From positions 2,976,001 to 3,040,000 of the forward strand of contig NC_089441.1 of the NCBI RefSeq assembly GCF_026210795.1: a DNA stretch of 64,000 nucleotides, read 5' to 3'. Source of the stretch: Rhizophagus irregularis. Taxonomy: Eukaryota; Glomeromycota; Glomeromycetes; Glomerales; Glomeraceae. Within the stretch, counting starts at the first letter, position 1. Every line of letters begins with the position of its first letter. Positions 1 to 12,500 of the stretch are shown one piece after another. The notes beneath the pieces were generated by a model that made no database searches, had not been told where the DNA came from, and saw nothing but the letters and a program-made list of their open reading frames with translations. Both the position numbers and the translations under genes were made by a program.

Positions 1-905
1 AAAATAAAGCTTTTGCTTGTTCTGCTAAAATTAACAATCACTTTCAGAAAAAGGAAAAATTAAATAGTAATTGGATTAATAAAATTGATTGTGAACTTAT
101 ATGAGCATTCATCTGCTGCGGTATTCCATTTTGGATCATAAAAATCCCTTGATAATTAACTTATTGAAAAGTTTAAGTGCAAATTATGATCTACCATCTT
201 GTATATATTTAATGGAAACTCTTTTGGAAATTGAAGTTGCTAAAGTAAATGCTAGAATTGATCAAATTATTGAAAGAAATGAAAATTTTACTATAGATAA
301 GTATTTTATAACGAATATTATATATATATTAATTAAATAAGGGGAGTTACACATATCACGTAATATTCATTTTATTATAAACCTTACCCCCCCCCCCTGT
401 TAGATTTTATAACCAATCAAATTATAATATTTATAAATCATATGATTTAAATAAGTGTAACGTAAAATTTTAACTACCCCCCTCCCCCCCTATAATAATT
501 ACATAATATGTGTAAGCTCCCTAATTATCTTATTTATTTAAACAATTATTTTTTAGCAATCGATGAGTAGACTGACCTTAAATAACAATCTATTTGGAGT
601 TTTATATTAATAACACCATCACACGAAGAATATTTATATTCTTTGCAAAATTTCAGTTCAAAACATTATACAACTAAATTTTTAACAAATAAAATTGATA
701 AAATGATCCAAAAATTGGACCAAAAAAAATTGAGCAATTGTTTCAGATAATGCTACCAATATTTTAGCAGTTAGAAAAGCAATTTTTTTGAAATATCCCA
801 ATATTATGAATTTAAGGTGTATTGCGCATTGCCGCATTGTTTTAATTTTATTTCTTAAGATATTATTAAAATTCTTTTTGCCGAAAAATTACTTTGTTGC
901 TGCAA
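1..905 (+). pseudogene. hAT transposase remnant (RNase H-like core region)
   Basis: Broken piece of a hAT-family transposase, entering from beyond the left edge of the window. Readable segments in shifting frames include NPLIINLLKSLSANYDLPS (from about 135), EEYLYSLQNFSSKHYTTKF (about 625-690) and, in another frame, SDNATNILAVRKAIFLKYPN (about 745-805), the order seen in hAT transposases of the DUF659 type. An AG acceptor near 556 after a T-rich run suggests that 341-556 was an intron, and a MITE sits in it (341-521). Stops and frame changes rule out a working protein. The homology runs out about where a CACAGGTC terminal repeat begins at 917, so a second insertion probably ended this copy. 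Family assignment rests on recalled hAT sequence patterns. Confidence 0.6.
341..521 (+). mobile_element. Harbinger/Tourist-type MITE, copy 1 (181 bp)
   Basis: Short non-autonomous DNA element. Its ends are inverted repeats, GGGGAGTTACACATATCACG on the left and GGGAGCTTACACATATTATG as reverse complement on the right. It is flanked by the 3-bp duplication TAA (338-340 and 522-524). TAA/TTA TSDs with GGG-starting ends are typical of the PIF/Harbinger superfamily. Internally it has C-homopolymer runs and no ORF. A near-identical inverted copy lies at 58239-58423. Confidence 0.85.
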
Positions 906-916
906 TATAGTTCACA

Positions 917-1163
917 GGTCAAAAAACGATCTATCTCACACATATCAGGTACCTATATATCGGTGACTAATTAGGTACATATCGGGCATTTTTACATATT
1001 AACAACATATCGGGTACCCGATTTGTCACATAATGCGCAAATTTCGAATATGGTTAAAAAAATGTAAATTACCAAGTGTCCAATATCCAAACTATTAGTC
1101 ACCGATCCGTTATCTAATATATATCGGTCACCGATATTTGTACGATCTTTAAAAAATTTGTGT
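917..1163. mobile_element. CACTA-like terminal sequence or short MITE
   Basis: Begins CACAGGTCAAAAAACGATC and continues with repeated ATATCGGGTACC and CACCGATAT words. These match the subterminal sequence of the CACTA-like elements at 49553-49833 and 51548-57637. A weak inverted partner of the start (GATCTTTAAAAAATTTGTGTG) ends near 1163, suggesting a deletion derivative of about 250 bp. No clean TSD was found, so the right boundary is uncertain. Confidence 0.5.
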
Positions 1164-2871
1164 GTTTATTTAATATTATCGTAGTGCGACCAGATAATAC
1201 CTAAACTTCAAACCTGTTATCAAAAGCATATACAAATTATTCAAATTACCGCGATTTTCTGAAATCCACTTATTGTAATTAAATTTCTCATGGCAAAAAA
1301 ATAAATACGTTCCCCTTTTTTTCTTTGTAAACTATTACACTGAATTTGCAAAATGGCGTATAAGGTGTATTGTACTATTACCATATTAGGAATCTTTCCA
1401 TATAGCCAGGATACCTGAAAAAAATAAATTTTAAGGAGATATTTTTTTTACCCAAATCGTAATAAAATTGTAATACAAACTAATTCCATATAAATGACGG
1501 ATTTTATTTCTCCAACATCTTTAGTTCAATCATTACTAATAAGAGTGATTATTGGTATCTTTGATTCTAGCGATCACTTCTGATGGAAGTTTGATAACCG
1601 AAGGCGATCGATTCAGTCATATTGAATTTGGATCCTATCTTTCAATTTAATTAATCTTTAAAGAAATACGTAAGCCAAAATGCCTGCGCTGATCCCTGTC
1701 CTTTTGGAGTTTATAGGGTGACGATAAAGATCGGCTATTGCCCAAGTATACTCTTTATTGATTAATTTCTTTGAGAGACGTTTTCGTCGATGTGCTTTGT
1801 ACGATAACAATGTTGCCTCTATAATTCTGGGCTGGATTAGAGGAAAAAGTCCTGATTGCACCTCACCCATTTTGTCGTCAGGCATAGTCTGAAACTTCCG
1901 TTTGTAAACTTTTATTTCTATACCAACTGCGTGGGTTTAGGGTATATTTTATTCCCTATCCCTTAGACCTACTTGTTAGGTTAGGTAGGTTGCATTGCAC
2001 TCTGTAGCCTACCTTTTTAATGAGTTTTATGGCCACGTTTGCTCATTTAAAAATGAATTAAACAGGTTGCCATATCATTAAACACATCGCAGCCATTTGG
2101 TGATGAAGCTATAATTGTCTAATAAGGGTTCGCCCTGTCTGGCAATTTATGGTGGATTCAAATGGATCAAATTACAAACAATAATAATTTAGTCAAATGA
2201 GAATTCCAGGAAGGAACGAGGATGCTTTGTCTAATTGAAAATATTTTTTTTATTTTATTTTATTTTTTATATTTTTATTTTTATTTTATTTTATTTGTTT
2301 ATTTTTTATTTTTCTATTTGAGATTATTCATCGTATCCTATGTTCATTCATAAATGGTATTTTCGAATATACTTATCCTTATTATCATAGCGAGTTTTCT
2401 TAAAGCGTACCTGTGGCATCTCATCTGACTTAGGAAGTGTCGCTGAATCTAAAGCAAGGTACCCGGTTAATCCTCAACTTTGGGTTATGAGTTATGATTT
2501 AAGCATATAGTAATTTAATTTGACTTACATACCAAAAACAAAAATTTGTGTATATTTTCATTTTAATTTTTTTGAAAAAATAATATTATCGTATTTAGCT
2601 CATTAATCTAATTTATCGTATGTTAATATAGAAAATTTTATTAATCAGTTTTTGATATCTTATTAAATACCTTATCCGTAATTAAATTGTTACTGTAATA
2701 AAGTAATCAGTACCGTAACTTGTTTATTAATAAAAAATAAACTGTAATCTATAGCTTTATCAAACCATGATATTTTTAATTTAATCAATCAATTTTTAAA
2801 AAAATTAAATGAAAATGTTTGAATTCTGATTTTTATTAAAGTCTGATTAGTATTTTTTACGATAAACCTAT
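1164..2871. other. AT-rich stretch without a recognised gene
   Basis: No recognisable gene. A minus-strand open frame at 1658-1885 (75 codons, many Arg/Lys) has no family I know. Positions 2236-2320 are a T-rich TTTTATTTTA low-complexity run. Around 1961-2010 there is a short AGGTTAGGTAGGTT repeat. The remainder looks like decayed intergenic DNA. Confidence 0.4.
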
Positions 2872-4093
2872 TTAGGCAAAAGTGTAATAATTGTAAAATT
2901 TATTTTTTTGATTTTTTATTTTTTGATTTAGATTTATTTTTCTTTTTTTCCTTTTGTTATTATTTTTGTTATTTACGACGTTATTATCAACATCATCATC
3001 GGCACCATTGTTGTCTTGAATAATGCTTTCATCAGTATCATAATCATAAACCGGGATATTTTTGGTTAAACGGTTGAATTTTTCAAGTGCTTCTCTATTT
3101 AAACACCAGCTTGGTGTGCCGGCAGGTGGCACACTAGCTGTTTCTGTTTTGTCTAGAACTCTTTTACATTTTAAGTTTGGTGGTTTTTTCCTTAATAACT
3201 CTACCGTTAGATCAATACGATCATGTAATAAACGTTGAAGCTTAAATAAAGAAATTAAACTATAAATTAGTGTTTATACTTTGATAAAAAATAATAAAAT
3301 ATACATACAGCAGGAGATCTCCACCATCTTTCATAAATATATATCGAATTTTTTTTTGTGACTACTTCTTCTTTATCATTTTCATCATCTTCATCATCTT
3401 CGTCGGTTTCCTCCCATTCTTCGGAATGGTAGCCTGAATCTTTTAAAATTTGAACTAGATCTTTTTCAGGATATCGGCAAATGTACTTATCTTTGTTTTG
3501 TATTAGGTAATTGGCCACGTTTGTTCTTCTTTTTTTTTCTAACAATGTTAATTATAAAGCACAATATAATTAATTTAAAAAAAAAACTAAATTTAATAGC
3601 TTCTGTTAATTAAATAATTTACATTCTGCATCCTTGAATTCTTCATTGCTCTTCTTTTGTTACGTTTTATTTGGACTTCCCCTTGCTTTCTAATATTACT
3701 AACGCGATGGTGAGATCGCCAATGTCCATATAACATCTTTAATAAATCACTATTTCGAGACTTTATATTTTTTATTTACAAGTTTGTAAAGCTGGTGGAA
3801 GCAACTTGGTGACTATGTTATCTTTTTGCTCAGCCCATGTGAGCTCATAGTTAATACTGTATACGTCTTTTAGCTCAGAGTCGCTCCAAATAAACACTTC
3901 TTTCTGTAAAATAATAGATAAATGTAAATAGGATAAAAGCAGAAATAATATATAAAATAATCAAATACTTGCTTTTATCGTGTTATAAGAACTTTTAGAA
4001 AAGGAAGAAGAAGAGGAGGAGGAGGAGGAGGAGGAAGAGGAGAATGATGATGATGATGTTCATCACTAGATGATACATTATCACTATTCATTA
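2872..4093 (-). pseudogene. Spliced multicopy-type gene with acidic centre, divergent from the Tnp2 gene
   Basis: A five-exon gene can be read on the minus strand. Exon 1 (4093-3973) encodes a Ser-rich start. An intron with GC-AG borders (3972-3904, GCAAGT to ACAG) leads to exon 2 (from 3903), with EVFIWSDSELKDVYSINYEL and TKLLPPALQTC. Exon 3 (about 3738-3623) has HWRSHHRVSNIRKQGEVQ. Exon 4 (3538-3309) has NYLIQNKDKY, an acidic DEDDEDDE run and ERWWRSPA. Exon 5 (3240-2872) starts LQRLLHDRIDLTVELL and ends in a basic Lys/Asn tail. Phases match at exons 1/2, 3/4 and 4/5, but stops and a frameshift lie between exons 2 and 3. I recall similar proteins as an abundant unnamed family in Rhizophagus; no biochemical role is known to me. 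It faces away from the Tnp2-like gene across 310 bp, so the two may belong to one element. Confidence 0.6.
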
Positions 4094-4403
4094 TTACGAA
4101 GTATAAAATCTTTTTGTTATTTTGTAAAATAAAAAAATCCCGTATAAAGTAGAGATTTCAGAATGCGAGAAAAGTTGATTGTGTACAAATTTATAATGAT
4201 TTCGGAGATTTCAGGATGCAGATCAAGGCTCAGAGGTAGCAACGCGTTTGCGCAATTCTCACCAGGTAAAAGTAACGCGCTCATAAAATTCTTGTGCAAT
4301 TCTTTTGTATGATAAGGATTATTAAAAGCTCGTTTCGAACGTCTTGATTACTAACTATTAAAAGTGATAGAATAAAAAATATATTTTATACATTTTAATA
4401 AAA
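4094..4403. promoter_or_regulatory. Divergent intergenic region between the minus-strand gene and the Tnp2-like gene
   Basis: About 310 bp separate the two divergent starts, so any promoter must be shared or back-to-back. TATAAAG and ATATTTTATA words occur but are uninformative in such AT-rich DNA. The role is inferred from gene orientation only. Confidence 0.3.
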
Positions 4404-4924
4404 ATGAGTAATAAAAAATGTAACTCTGTATCTGAATTAATAAAGAGTAATAAAAAACGTAAAGTTGAAACCTCTGAAACCTTTGTGGCTGATTTAATAA
4501 AGCCCAAAAAAAAGTATTTGTATATTTGCAATTGTGCTCGTTGCAAAGGTGCAGAAGTTGATTCTCGCACTCAAGAGAAACATACGTATGATGATAGTTT
4601 GTGGGAATCGAGATCAAAAAATTCTAGAAAAAATCAGGAAAATACCATCATGATAAGAAAGAAAAAAACATCATCTGTTAATAATACATATATAAATACA
4701 GAAATAAAATTGAACATATCAAAAAAGCGAGAAAGAAATAATTACTCTGGTACATCTAGTCTGGATCAGGACTTTTCCCATCCTGGTCCCTCTTTCCAAT
4801 ATATTGAAGAAAATATAACATTATTTTCATCAAAACCTTCATGTTTTCGTATTCCAGATTTACAATCAATCGAAAATAAAAAAGACGAAATCAATTATTT
4901 TGCGAGAATTATAATGTAGATAAT

Positions 4925-5150
4925 ATAAATGAGGGGGAAGAGAATGATGATGTAAATAATATGGATAGGAGGAAGAGAATGATGATGTGGATGAGGAGAG
5001 GAGAATGATGATGTAAATAATATGGATGGGGAAGAGAATGATGATGTGAATGAAGGAGAGGAGAATGATGATGTAGATAATATGGATGAGGAAGAGAATG
5101 ATGATGTGGATGAAGGAGAGGAGAATGATGATGTAGAAGATTTTTTCGCA
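4925..5150 (+). repeat. Acidic minisatellite in the transposase gene
   Basis: Imperfect tandem units built from GAGGAAGAGAATGATGATGT, encoding runs such as EENDDVDEGEENDDV. Unit-length changes put the first units in a different frame from the later ones, so repeat slippage is one cause of the broken frame. Antisense open frames here are shadows of the repeat. Confidence 0.8.
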
Positions 5151-7231
5151 TCTCCTAAGATTGACAATGACAATGAAGAAGCATTTATAGTGGAAAGCTT
5201 AAGTGATTCTATTAATACTGAGATTATAATATGGCTATTTAAATTTCAACAAAGATTTCGATTGCCTGATATTGCACTTGAATCCTTAATAAAATTTTTT
5301 CATATAATTCTTATGCGCTTTGATAAGTTGCAATTTGAAAATTTTCCTACCTCATTATATATGGCAAAAATATGGTTAAACATTTTTCAACCGAAAATGC
5401 AATTAGCTGCATGTACCGATTGCCATAAATTGCATAATGTTAAAGATATTATTGCATATAAGGAAGAAGGAAAAGTTGCTATAATGAATTGCCCGTATAA
5501 AGAGTATCCAAATAATCCAATATCAAGTCGTAATCACCAATGCAATAATCCACTTTCCATTCTCAAAAAAATAAAAATGCAACAATTGCGGTACCTCGCA
5601 TGCTTTATCCTAAAGCCAAACATTCGTCAGCAATTCGAGCATTTTATATCAACGACCAGATTTTGAGAACATGTTAAAATTATCAGGACTCAAAGAAACG
5701 AAAATAATATCTATTCAGATATTTACGATGGTAAGGTATGGAAAAATTTTCCATTTGATGGTAGTACCTTTTTTACAACAGAGACTGCCACAACCCATCT
5801 AGGTCTTCTCCTTAATCTTGATTGGTTCCAACCATTCTTTTACACGCAGCATAGTACTGGCGCTATTTATGCGTCTATTTGCAATCTTCCAAGGTCGAAA
5901 GAAGGTAAGCCCGAAAATATTATATATTTGGGTTTCTTACGGGACAAAAGAGCCAGGGGTTGGAACGCATTAATCGTTATCTAGCTCCTATTGTAGATGA
6001 GTTATTAGAACTTTGGAAGGGGTGGAAAGTACCAAAAACTCACCAATTTTCCAATGGTTTAGAAATAAAAGTTGCGTTAATTGTTGGATCGTCTGATACT
6101 CCAGCTACACGAAAGTTATTTAGTCATGGATCTGCAGTAATGAAATGCTATAGGTGTGATAAACGTACCACTTATAGCGAGAAATTTAGAAAAACTCATT
6201 ACGGAGGAATGCAAGACTATAATGAATGGGTAACAAAGCCTGCAGATCTTTTATTACATAGGCAATATGCTCATGAATGGTTGCAATGTAACTCAAAGTC
6301 CTCCAAAGAAGCGCATTTTAAAGTACATGGTATAAGATGGACTGAAGTGCTTCGCCTACCATACATGGATCCTATACGATTTGCTGTAGTGGATCCTATG
6401 CATTGTCTTTTCCTCGGCGTTGCAAAATGGATAATCAAATCCATTTTTGTAAACCAAAAAAAATTAACTATGGAACAACTTCGTGTAGCAAAAACAGAAT
6501 GGATAATATTGATTTACCTTCTGACATTGGTAGAATTCCTCCAAAGATTGCAATCGGAAATGATGGGTTTTCTAACTTAATGCTGATCAATGGAAGACCT
6601 TTATTATGATTTATTCTACATCTATATTATGGGATATGCTAGATGATAATGATAGAAAGATCTTAGGGCATTTTGTTCGAGGCTTGTAATCTTTTAAGTA
6701 GCAAGATTTATTACAGATGATGATTTGAAGGAGGCGCAAGAGAGGATAAAAGATATGGCCTACCTTATAGAATATACATATGGACCAGAATTTATAACAA
6801 GCAATATACATCTCGCACTTCATATCCCTGATTGCTGTCGTGATTATGGTCCTATATATAGTTTTTGGCTTTTCCCGTTTGAAAGACTTAATGGATATAT
6901 AGGTAAATTTACTTCAGTGTCTTTCAATTAACTTTAGTACCTTTATTAAAAAAATTCCTGTTATTTAGGATCATATCCTAATAGTAACCGACAAATAGAA
7001 CCCGAATTAATGAAAATTGTTCTTAAAAACACTTTGGTGGATTATCACTTATCATGTAAATGGACATCTGGCCTTCTAGATGAATCTCTCCATCTTTTTG
7101 TACCAAAAAAAGCTGTAGGAAGTTTAGCAATCACAGCAGAAAGGGAGGAACTGCAGCATTTTCTATTCATGAGACATAATACGTCTATGATTTCCAAAAT
7201 ATATGGCACTGAACCATTACCTGGCCAAATG

Positions 7232-7245
7232 CTTAACCCATCATA
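7232..7245 (+). repeat. LINE target-site duplication, left copy
   Basis: CTTAACCCATCATA, identical to 15432-15445. It marks the left edge of the LINE insertion and is part of the Tnp2 coding sequence (codons for L-N-P-S). Confidence 0.92.
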
Positions 7246-7371
7246 GGATAAGGACTGATAAGGACTGATAGATCTCTTACCACCGATCTATTGACCAAAA
7301 ATTTTCGGAAAGAAAATTTTATATCTTCGTACTAACAACTCTTATATTTTACCCAACTCATACCTTCTAAC
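7246..7371 (+). promoter_or_regulatory. LINE 5' UTR with short tandem repeat
   Basis: The element starts GGATAAGGACTGATAAGGAC, a 10-bp unit repeated about two and a half times. The rest leads to the ORF1 ATG at 7372. LINEs of this type carry an internal promoter here; that role is inferred. Confidence 0.4.
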
Positions 7372-9504
7372 ATGTCTAGAAACCTTGCTAGAAGAGGTGG
7401 CGGCAGCTATAATCCTAACAGTAATAAGGCTGCTCGTCAAGAAAAGAAAAATAATAAAAAACAGCTCTCTGATAACTCTGGTTCTGATAGTGATAACACT
7501 TCTCAAAAACGTTCCCGTATACTTACAAAAGACTCCATGGATGAAGACTATGAAGATTTCGTTGCCGACGCGCCGGCTGACGGTGGTTTAGTTGGTTCGA
7601 ACTTCGACCGCTATTCCTCAACAAAATAATTCCCGCAGCACCGCCCAAGAAAATACTCAAGCTTCTACCCCGAATAATTCTGCTGCGCCTACTGCGCCTG
7701 GCCAAGACGCGTCCTCTGGAGCTAACGCGTCTATTCATGCACCTCGAAACAAAGAAAATAACTCATCCCCTAACGCGTCCCTAATATGGACGTGAATGAT
7801 GGTACATCGCCCGATCAGGCTGTTGATCCCTCCCCTACCATTACCATTAATCGTCAATATTTCCTGGCTGCGGCTGCGCCCAACTCCGCTCCCCAAACTC
7901 TAGAGAAACTTAAAACTAATAAGGCAATCATTGATGCCGTTAACAATTTGTTTTTAGAAACATATGAATCATATACCGGTCGGGCTCGTATGACTGGTTC
8001 AGGAGACGCTAAACGTCTCATCATTCACTTCCATACTGCGGAGGCTCGAGACTTGTGTATTGGTTCCACACACTCTGATTTTCCGGACCTACAATTCCAC
8101 CTGTACGATCCCAAACAGCTCCGGTCCGATGAAGACCTCTGTGCAATTCAAGTCACGGATATACCGTTCTTCATTACTAAACCCCAACTACAATCCTATT
8201 TCAAGAAATTTGGCAATCTGCTATCCCTTCATCTCTATTCAAGGAAAGGTGCCAAAATGCAACAAGCCCGCATCGTTTATGATCATGCCGATGCCATCGC
8301 CCGTTTTACCACCCAGTGGGCAGTTTATTGTTTTTCCACCTGTTTGCGCGTTACTCCCTGTCACTATTCAGTGGATCAAAAAGCTGCTCGTCGTGAATTT
8401 GTTGCTGTCCTTTCTGGACTCCCTGCTAACACTAAAGATATCCATCTCGCTCCGTTAGTTAAAGAACATGGAGCTAAAGCTATTAACATTCCTCTTTCTC
8501 TAAACTCCTATAAACCTAAACCATGGGCTTATGTTACTTTCAATTCACAAGCGACAATGGATGCCGCTATGGAACAAACAATTGGATTCCAAGGTCGTAC
8601 TCTTCGGTGGGGTACTTCCAATGATTCGAAAGCCCTCTGCCACAGATGTGGTAAGCTCGGTTGTGCTCCTACCTCCTGCCCGCTCAATCAACGCCGCGGA
8701 CGCTCACGTACACGCGACCCTGTTGCCGCCCTTAAAGAACGTTTCAACATTGGCCAAAAACCTGCTCAACAAAGAGCTCTGCGTAATAATTCTCGGTCTC
8801 GCTCTCGCTCTAAATCCCGAGATCGTTCTGCCTCTACTCAACATCCGAATTCAAACTCTAACCGCTCTAATAATAATAATAATAGCTCTAACAATACTAA
8901 ACCCTCCTCCTCTGGTCCAGTTAACTCCTCCTCAACTGCTCATGGACGCACGCCTTCCAATAATCGAAAAGGCAAAGATAGATCTGTTTCTTTTTCGTCC
9001 AATGCTCGTGCTCCACTCCCGGATCCGAATTCTCCTAATGCTCTTGAGGCTGCCCTTAAGATTCTTAATGTTTTAAAGAATCTTCAACAAGATGTTGCTC
9101 GTGTGGAATCCCGCATTTCAAATCTTGAACTTAACAATCAACGGCTATCTGCTATTGAAGCCCATTTAGGCATCAATCCTCCCTCCGCTCCTGTTGTCAA
9201 TTCTGAACCTGATCGGATGGAAGAAGACCCTCCTGAAACTACTGGTACCTTAATCCCACATCCTAATGCTCCCTTATCTTCTGGTGCAAAGAATTCCTCT
9301 TCCCCCAAATCTACACTCAATAATATTCCGCACTCAACTCTTACATCCACTTCTACCCCTTCCCTGCAAGACGAATTGAACTCGGTTATTCAAGATCAAA
9401 AAGCGATTAAAGATACTTTGCAATCGCTCACTGGTTCCATTCAAGGTTTTATCGCTTCTCTTGGTGGTTCTCCCTCCGATCGAGCTTCAGCTCCTTCGCA
9501 ATAA
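7372..9504 (+). pseudogene. LINE ORF1 protein (RRM-like, zinc knuckle, Ser/Arg-rich)
   Basis: Likely nucleic-acid chaperone that packages the LINE RNA. The ATG at 7372 (MSRNLARRGGGSYNPNS) opens a basic then acidic N-terminus. The main frame runs from 7786 to 9504 (572 codons). It holds two RRM-like blocks (IQVTDIPFFITKPQLQSYFK near 8143-8205 and FVAVLSGLPANTKDI near 8398-8445), then CHRCGKLGCAPTSC at 8640-8681. That knuckle has spacing C-x2-C-x4-C-x4-C, with Cys where the usual His stands. An SR-rich segment (SRSRSKSRDRSAS), Asn/Ser runs and a short coiled-coil-like region (KILNVLKNLQQDVARVESRI) follow. Between about 7592 and 7790 the open frame is +1 relative to both sides, so two compensating indels are present. 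The stop lies 47 bp before the ORF2 ATG. Confidence 0.8.
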
Positions 9505-9551
9505 CTGATTTCTCAACTCTCCTCCCCGTTTATAATTATCATTGTGTTTTA

Positions 9552-12500
9552 ATGACTGACAATTTTGATTATGATACGTTTGTTCGAAACCCCCCCAACT
9601 CTGTAGATATTTATAATTTTTCAGCACATGAATCTTTATTTACTACCTTAAATGTTTCTCCTATCCCTAATTCTTTTAATATTTCATCCTTTAATGTTAA
9701 TGGTCTTCGCCATAATAGTCAAGTTAAAATTGAACAAATTTCAAACTTTTTTAACCTCAAACATATTTCCTTTGGTGGTATCGTAGATACCCATTTATCC
9801 CCCAAGCAAATTCATTTTTTATCTAAACGCCTTCCTAATTATACTGTCTTTTCCTCTGACATAGATAAAACTAAACAAGTCAAATCTACTGGTGGCGTTT
9901 CCCTTTTTATTGAAAAATCTCTTGCTTCTCATGTACAAGATTTTGTTTCACATTCCTCACGTATTTTATCTGTTGACCTTTATTTTAAAGGCAACATTAA
10001 ATTGCGTATTTTTGTTATATATATCCCTCCTATTTCCGATTCTAAATTACGATCTGAAACTATTGATCTCCTTTTACAATTATTAGTGCAAACTAAACAA
10101 CAAAATTTTTATCATGCCATTTGTGGCGATTTCAATATGCACTTAGATACTTATTACCCTATTTATTTTAACCGCCCTTCTGTTGCTTCTCAACGGTCTT
10201 ATCGTTTGTTGCATCACCTTTTATCTCATGGTTATGAAGAAACCCTTCCTGTTAATGCTTCTGATTCCCTAGGCACCTTCCACCGTGATGACCAGATTAC
10301 TCGTATAGACTATGTTTGGTCCTGCCCGATGCTAAAAAGCTTTGCTCTCACTTCCTACATATTCGACGCCCATGATACCTGCTCTTCTGATCACAATCCT
10401 GTCATCACGTATTTTGATGATTCACTCTTGGCTGCGTCTATCAAGGTTGCTTGTGCTAAACAACTTCAACGTCGAACTCGCCGCATTTTCAAATTTGATT
10501 CAGTCACTACTCAACAATGGGAATTTTTTTCCACTCACACTGACTCATTTTGCGACGTTCTTCCTTCTACTTTTTCAACATGGCACATCAATCAACAATG
10601 TGAATACTTACATTCTCGTATCGTGAAAGCTGCTAATGCTTCTCTTCCATCTGTCACGGTTGGTAATCAACACACATCTACGGTGCCTAAAGATTTGGAA
10701 GCTTTAACTCAACATTATCGTTTCCTCAGCCGTCTTTTGCATTCGATACGCTTATTGCGCAAATATCCTTCTACATATTTTAATAGATATGAACATGTTT
10801 GGTCCATTCATTTCATTCGACTTCAAAAAATTCTTCATCTTTATAAGAAGGTTATTCCTTCCCCTCCTATTTTACCTACATCTTTAACCACATGTAGGCA
10901 AGACGGTTTTAATTCTTTATTAGAATCCTTAAAGATTATTTCCAGTGCCCTTTATGGCCTCCTTCTTCTCAAAGAAAAAGATTTTCAAGACTCTTCCATT
11001 CGTGCCAAATTGGATGATAGGGACAACAATTTTGAATCTGATATTTCCTCATTCATTAATTCAGCTCTCTCAAGGACTCGACGTCGTATCACATTGGATC
11101 GTGTCTTTATCGACCACCCTACACAACCTAAACTTCTAACGGACCTGCATGATATTGATGACGCTGTTATCAACCACTTCCAGAATTCCGTACCTATTAA
11201 ATCATCTCCTCCTGATAACATTTCAGCTCTTCCTGAAAAATGGTCTTCTGCTTATCGCCCTATGGATGATGTGAACTCTTCTATTTATGATTCTTTGTTG
11301 GATCCTCCTACTCTTGAAGAATGGTTGTCTACGGTCTCTTCTATGCCTAACGACAAAGCTCCTGGTCCTTCTATGATTACATGAGATGCTTAAGCATCTG
11401 GGTTCAAACGCTTCTGCTCTGGTTTTAATCTTGGTCCAATCATGTTTCCACACTGCAGACATTCCTGATTTATGGCGTCAAGCTATGGTTTTCCCTATCC
11501 CTAAACCTCACGAATGGAAATGTCAACTCAAGAATACACGACCTATTACTTTACTTGAAGTAATTAGGAAATCTTTGGTCAAACTCTTTTATAATCGTCT
11601 CGCTTCCATTTTGGCTTCAAATGAAGTTCTCAAAGGAGGAAACTTCGCCGGTCTCCCTGGTGGTTCTTGTCGCGACCCTATTGTCGTCCTGGAATCTATT
11701 ATCCATGACGCTCATGTCAACAAATCGCCACTTTGGATCCTTTCACAAGATATTTCGAAGGCTTTCGACTCGGTTGATCTCAAGATGTTGCGTTTTGCTT
11801 TAGAACGCATTAAACTTCCTGCTTCTGCTACCAAGTTTATTTTATCCCTTTTTATGAAACGCTCTAATCGCGTTTTTACTGCTCATGGAACTACACCTTC
11901 TTACCGCGTTCGTATTGGTATAGATCAAGGCGAAGTTATCTCTCCTTTACTCTGGGTTATATATATAGACCCTTTATTGACTGTTCTTAAGAATGAAATG
12001 ATGGATCCATATATACTTCATGCTCCTTCTTTATCTAATCCCTTGGCTGAGACATGTCCAGATGGATTACGCATCAACAACTTGGTCTTTATGGACGATT
12101 CCACTTTAATTTCGTCATCTAAATCTGGAATGGAATCGATGCTTTCTATTACGGAAGAATTTTATCAGATCAATAATACTTCCGCTAATCACAACAAATA
12201 TGTTTTAATTACTAATTCGTTGCCTCCCACTTCAGCTCCTTCGCCTTCTCCAGTCGTGTTTGACTTGCAATTATCTGGACTGAACAAAGTTCCTTCCATT
12301 TCTATTGTGCCTATTTCCATGAATAGTTCCTTCCGCTTCCTGGACGTCTGGTTCAATGTCGCTGGATCTCGTGACTTTGTCAGAAAGCAAGTTGCTCGAG
12401 AATGTAACTCTTTCGCTGCTACCGTTCGTCCTGCCAAATTATCTGCTAAACAAGTAGTTTATTTACACAACACTGTCCTTATTCCGAAATTGGAATATCG

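Larger units (their letters stand above)
4404..7245 (+). pseudogene. Tnp2-like (CACTA/Plavaka-type) transposase, 5' part before the LINE
   Basis: DDE-type DNA transposase of the Tnp2 group, which cuts and pastes its own element. ATG at 4404 opens a basic N-terminus followed by the zinc-binding-like YICNCARCKGAEVDSRTQ. After an acidic minisatellite come RFRLPDIALESLIKFF and a CTDCHKLH knuckle, then in a new frame VYDGKVW-like sequence and IYLGFLRDK (5690-5960). From 5960 the core reads YLAPIVDELLELWKGW, VGSSDTPATRKL (likely catalytic Asp), CYRCDKRTTYSEKF and RFAVVDPMHCLFLGVAKW (family hallmark). FITSNIHLALHIPDCCRDYG follows, then an intron at 6903-6968 and SYPNSNRQIEPEL. At least five frameshifts or stops break it (near 4910-5020, 5665, 5950, 6500, 6680). 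The frame runs into the LINE TSD and resumes at 15446. Confidence 0.85.

Noticed and set aside
1658-1885. Minus-strand 75-codon frame as a gene
   Set aside because: No recognisable motif, no splice or promoter context and no second copy in the window; left as unassigned.
4895-5173. Antisense Ser/Pro/His-rich frames over the acidic minisatellite
   Set aside because: Shadow of the sense acidic repeat in the Tnp2-like gene.
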